A stretch of 64,000 nucleotides of DNA from Pseudomonas syringae KCTC 12500. GTDB lineage: Bacteria; Pseudomonadota; Gammaproteobacteria; Pseudomonadales; Pseudomonadaceae. The translations under genes were made by a program, and so were the position numbers. Location of the stretch: positions 457,501 to 521,500 of the forward strand of contig NZ_AYTM02000002.1 of assembly GCF_000507185.2 (NCBI RefSeq), written 5' to 3'. Below the pieces are notes generated by a model. The model was not told where the DNA came from. It saw nothing but the letters and a program-made list of their open reading frames with translations, and made no database searches. Shown one piece after another: positions 62,586-64,000 of this stretch; position 1 is the first letter of the stretch; each line of letters opens with the position of its first letter.

Positions 62586-64000
62586 TCAGTCGTTGGCTTG
62601 AGCCGCTCTATCCGCGCCATCTGTTTCCAGCACGATGCCAGGTCTAAACCAGCGATCGTCGGGGAGGACGAATCGAACGTTGGCATCGACTTCCGGGTTC
62701 AGTACCAAGGTGAGCGCCCAGCGAGGAATCGACAGGCTGGTGGAGATGTCCTCCAGAATATCTGTACTGCTATAGGTCATCCTATAGCGGGTCGACCAGC
62801 TATCCTCGTCTGGCGGCGCATCCACCAGAATTTGGCGTCCATTGAGGGTAATCGAGCTCAATTGTCTTCGCTTACCGGCGTCGAGAACGTCTTCAGTTTC
62901 GACTGGTTCCGACTGAACGGCCACCGTACGCTGTTGGTCGTCACCAGGGGAGAAGAAGAGGTGCGCACCAGCGAGCTCCAGCTTTGATCTGATAAATGCG
63001 CGCACATCCGGATAGTCAGCTTTGGCGAGTAGGGATAACGGTTTGGCTAAGTAGCCAGCTTTTGGCGAATCGCGCAGCGCGCCTTTGCTGTCGAAATAAA
63101 TTTCGAAAACAATACCTGCTAGGACGTATTTCGAGATGGGGTGAGGGAACCATTTAAGGCGAGTATCCAGGTTAGATATGAAATCCATAGCCTTCTGTGC
63201 GTTCCCACACGCGGCCTGATAGATATTGCGACCTAAAACAAACCAAGAAGTAGGGGGGAACTCTTCGTGGATGATCGTTCTCAGCTTTTCTATAGCGGGA
63301 TTCTGAACATACCAATTGTGTGATTGGAGAGCGCTGATTATGTCGTTGAGCTCACCAGGGGCATCCGCCTGATAGGTTGAATCTCGGTATCCTTCCAACT
63401 GGATGGCGCCTGCTATCTCATCTCCAGGGTCGGGAGCCGCATGGACGACTGGGTCTACCTGGACAGGCTGCTCTGGGGCAACATTAGGCACAATGTTAGC
63501 TGCGTCGATCCCATGATCACCGGCTGCATGTTCCGCTAGAGGATCAACTCCAGGTACTGCTTCGGGAACCGGAACCGGTGCAGGTTCGGGAGCCGGTACA
63601 GGTTCGATTTCCACTTCTGCATTTGGCAGTTCCACCACGGACGTATTTATTTCAGCCGCTAGCCCTTCGCTTGCTACCAATTCGATCTGGATCGCAGCGG
63701 CGAGCTGGGCGACAGTCGTAGGATCAGTTTTGGATAGGCCCTGCACCAAGGTAGATAGGGTGCAAATTGAGACATGCGGATGGCCGATCGTCTGTTTGAA
63801 TTCAGAAACCAGACGAGGATCGATAATCTTCAGATTAGGATTATTGTTTGGAATCGGTTTTAGGCCGGTGCGCGTTGTATCAAGTCGTTTTGCCGGCACG
63901 TATACCCAGTCCGACTTCTCATCATTAGTCAAAAAGAGCACGTGAGAAAAGTCATTTTTTCGCACACGGCTATATTCAAGAATCTCCAACCAAATGATCA
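62586..64000 (-). CDS. Unknown protein with Pro-rich linker, 5' end beyond the window
   Basis: The frame is open from the right edge to 62586, at least 471 residues. The N-terminal part (YSRVRKNDFSHVLFLTNDE, VYVPAKRLDTTRTGLKPIP) looks globular. A low-complexity linker of Pro-Glu-Pro-Ala-Pro repeats follows around residues 128-150, then an alpha-helical region (IISALQSHNWYVQNPAIEKL, RNIYQAACGNAQKAMDFI). The C-terminal beta-rich part has STRYRMTYSSTDILEDI. A TTG at 63989 is a possible start, but the frame continues upstream in-frame without a stop, so the true start may be outside. I do not recognise the family. Confidence 0.6.
   Translation of the reverse strand, partial: IIWLEILEYSRVRKNDFSHVLFLTNDEKSDWVYVPAKRLDTTRTGLKPIPNNNPNLKIIDPRLVSEFKQTIGHPHVSICTLSTLVQGLSKTDPTTVAQLAAAIQIELVASEGLAAEINTSVVELPNAEVEIEPVPAPEPAPVPVPEAVPGVDPLAEHAAGDHGIDAANIVPNVAPEQPVQVDPVVHAAPDPGDEIAGAIQLEGYRDSTYQADAPGELNDIISALQSHNWYVQNPAIEKLRTIIHEEFPPTSWFVLGRNIYQAACGNAQKAMDFISNLDTRLKWFPHPISKYVLAGIVFEIYFDSKGALRDSPKAGYLAKPLSLLAKADYPDVRAFIRSKLELAGAHLFFSPGDDQQRTVAVQSEPVETEDVLDAGKRRQLSSITLNGRQILVDAPPDEDSWSTRYRMTYSSTDILEDISTSLSIPRWALTLVLNPEVDANVRFVLPDDRWFRPGIVLETDGADRAAQAND

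Overview
The window looks like a stretch of chromosome from a fluorescent Pseudomonas, most likely of the P. syringae complex. The basis is about 60% GC, pobR/pobA with AraC-type regulation, a linked bphO-bphP heme oxygenase/bacteriophytochrome pair, abundant Pseudomonas REP palindromes (GTAGGAGCGRACTTGTYCGCGA type) and an orphan VasX-like type VI effector. The species call is inference; no rRNA or tRNA gene was found.

Layout. 1-10 kb: end of a glycosyltransferase gene, a response regulator-TPR/histidine kinase pair, an SH3-domain envelope protein, ppnN, pobR/pobA and an MFS carrier. 10-14 kb: VasX-like toxin and a membrane protein that is probably its immunity protein. 14-17 kb: bphO-bphP. 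17-24.5 kb: an LTA-synthase-like/membrane/sialidase-like cluster, then a PepSY-cytochrome b pair divergent from an OmpR-type two-component system with a PmrA-box-like site between them. 24.5-30.2 kb: amaA, amaB, a class III aminotransferase and hglS, which together can take L-pipecolate to D-2-hydroxyglutarate. 30.2-32.8 kb: seven REPIN units on an exact 202-bp period, one of them split by an IS110-family element. 33-43 kb: DUF3100 membrane protein, sdaA, M20 amidohydrolase, aldehyde dehydrogenase, beta-hydroxyacid dehydrogenase, zinc alcohol dehydrogenase and two LysR regulators. 43-43.9 kb: a second REP array on an 89-bp period. 43.9-47.1 kb: hydantoin/allantoin racemase-like protein, GntR regulator and NCS1 permease with paired operators. 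47-53.4 kb: hybrid kinase, GlxA-type regulator, NYN-LOTUS protein and a hydrolase. 53.5-58.7 kb: two TetR systems with clear palindromic operators, two SDRs, a quinone-oxidoreductase-like protein and a GST. 59-64 kb: a large MscS channel, then two AT-richer genes of unknown function, the last running off the window.

The most notable signal is the IS110-family element at 31131-32308. Tandem units around it have a fixed 202-bp period, so the insertion can be measured to the base: 1178 bp, with a CT dinucleotide at both ends and one net copy gained. Its 205-bp leader contains a 10-bp stem whose loop carries one 8-mer identical to the left half of the REP target and one 9-mer complementary to the right half, both including CT. 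This is the layout of a bridge-RNA target-binding loop as described for IS621. Joining the element's ends would create a -35/-10 promoter in front of that RNA. The target and donor programme of the element therefore appears readable from this sequence alone.

Starts were chosen by ribosome binding sites and family alignment, so several genes begin downstream of the longest possible open frame.
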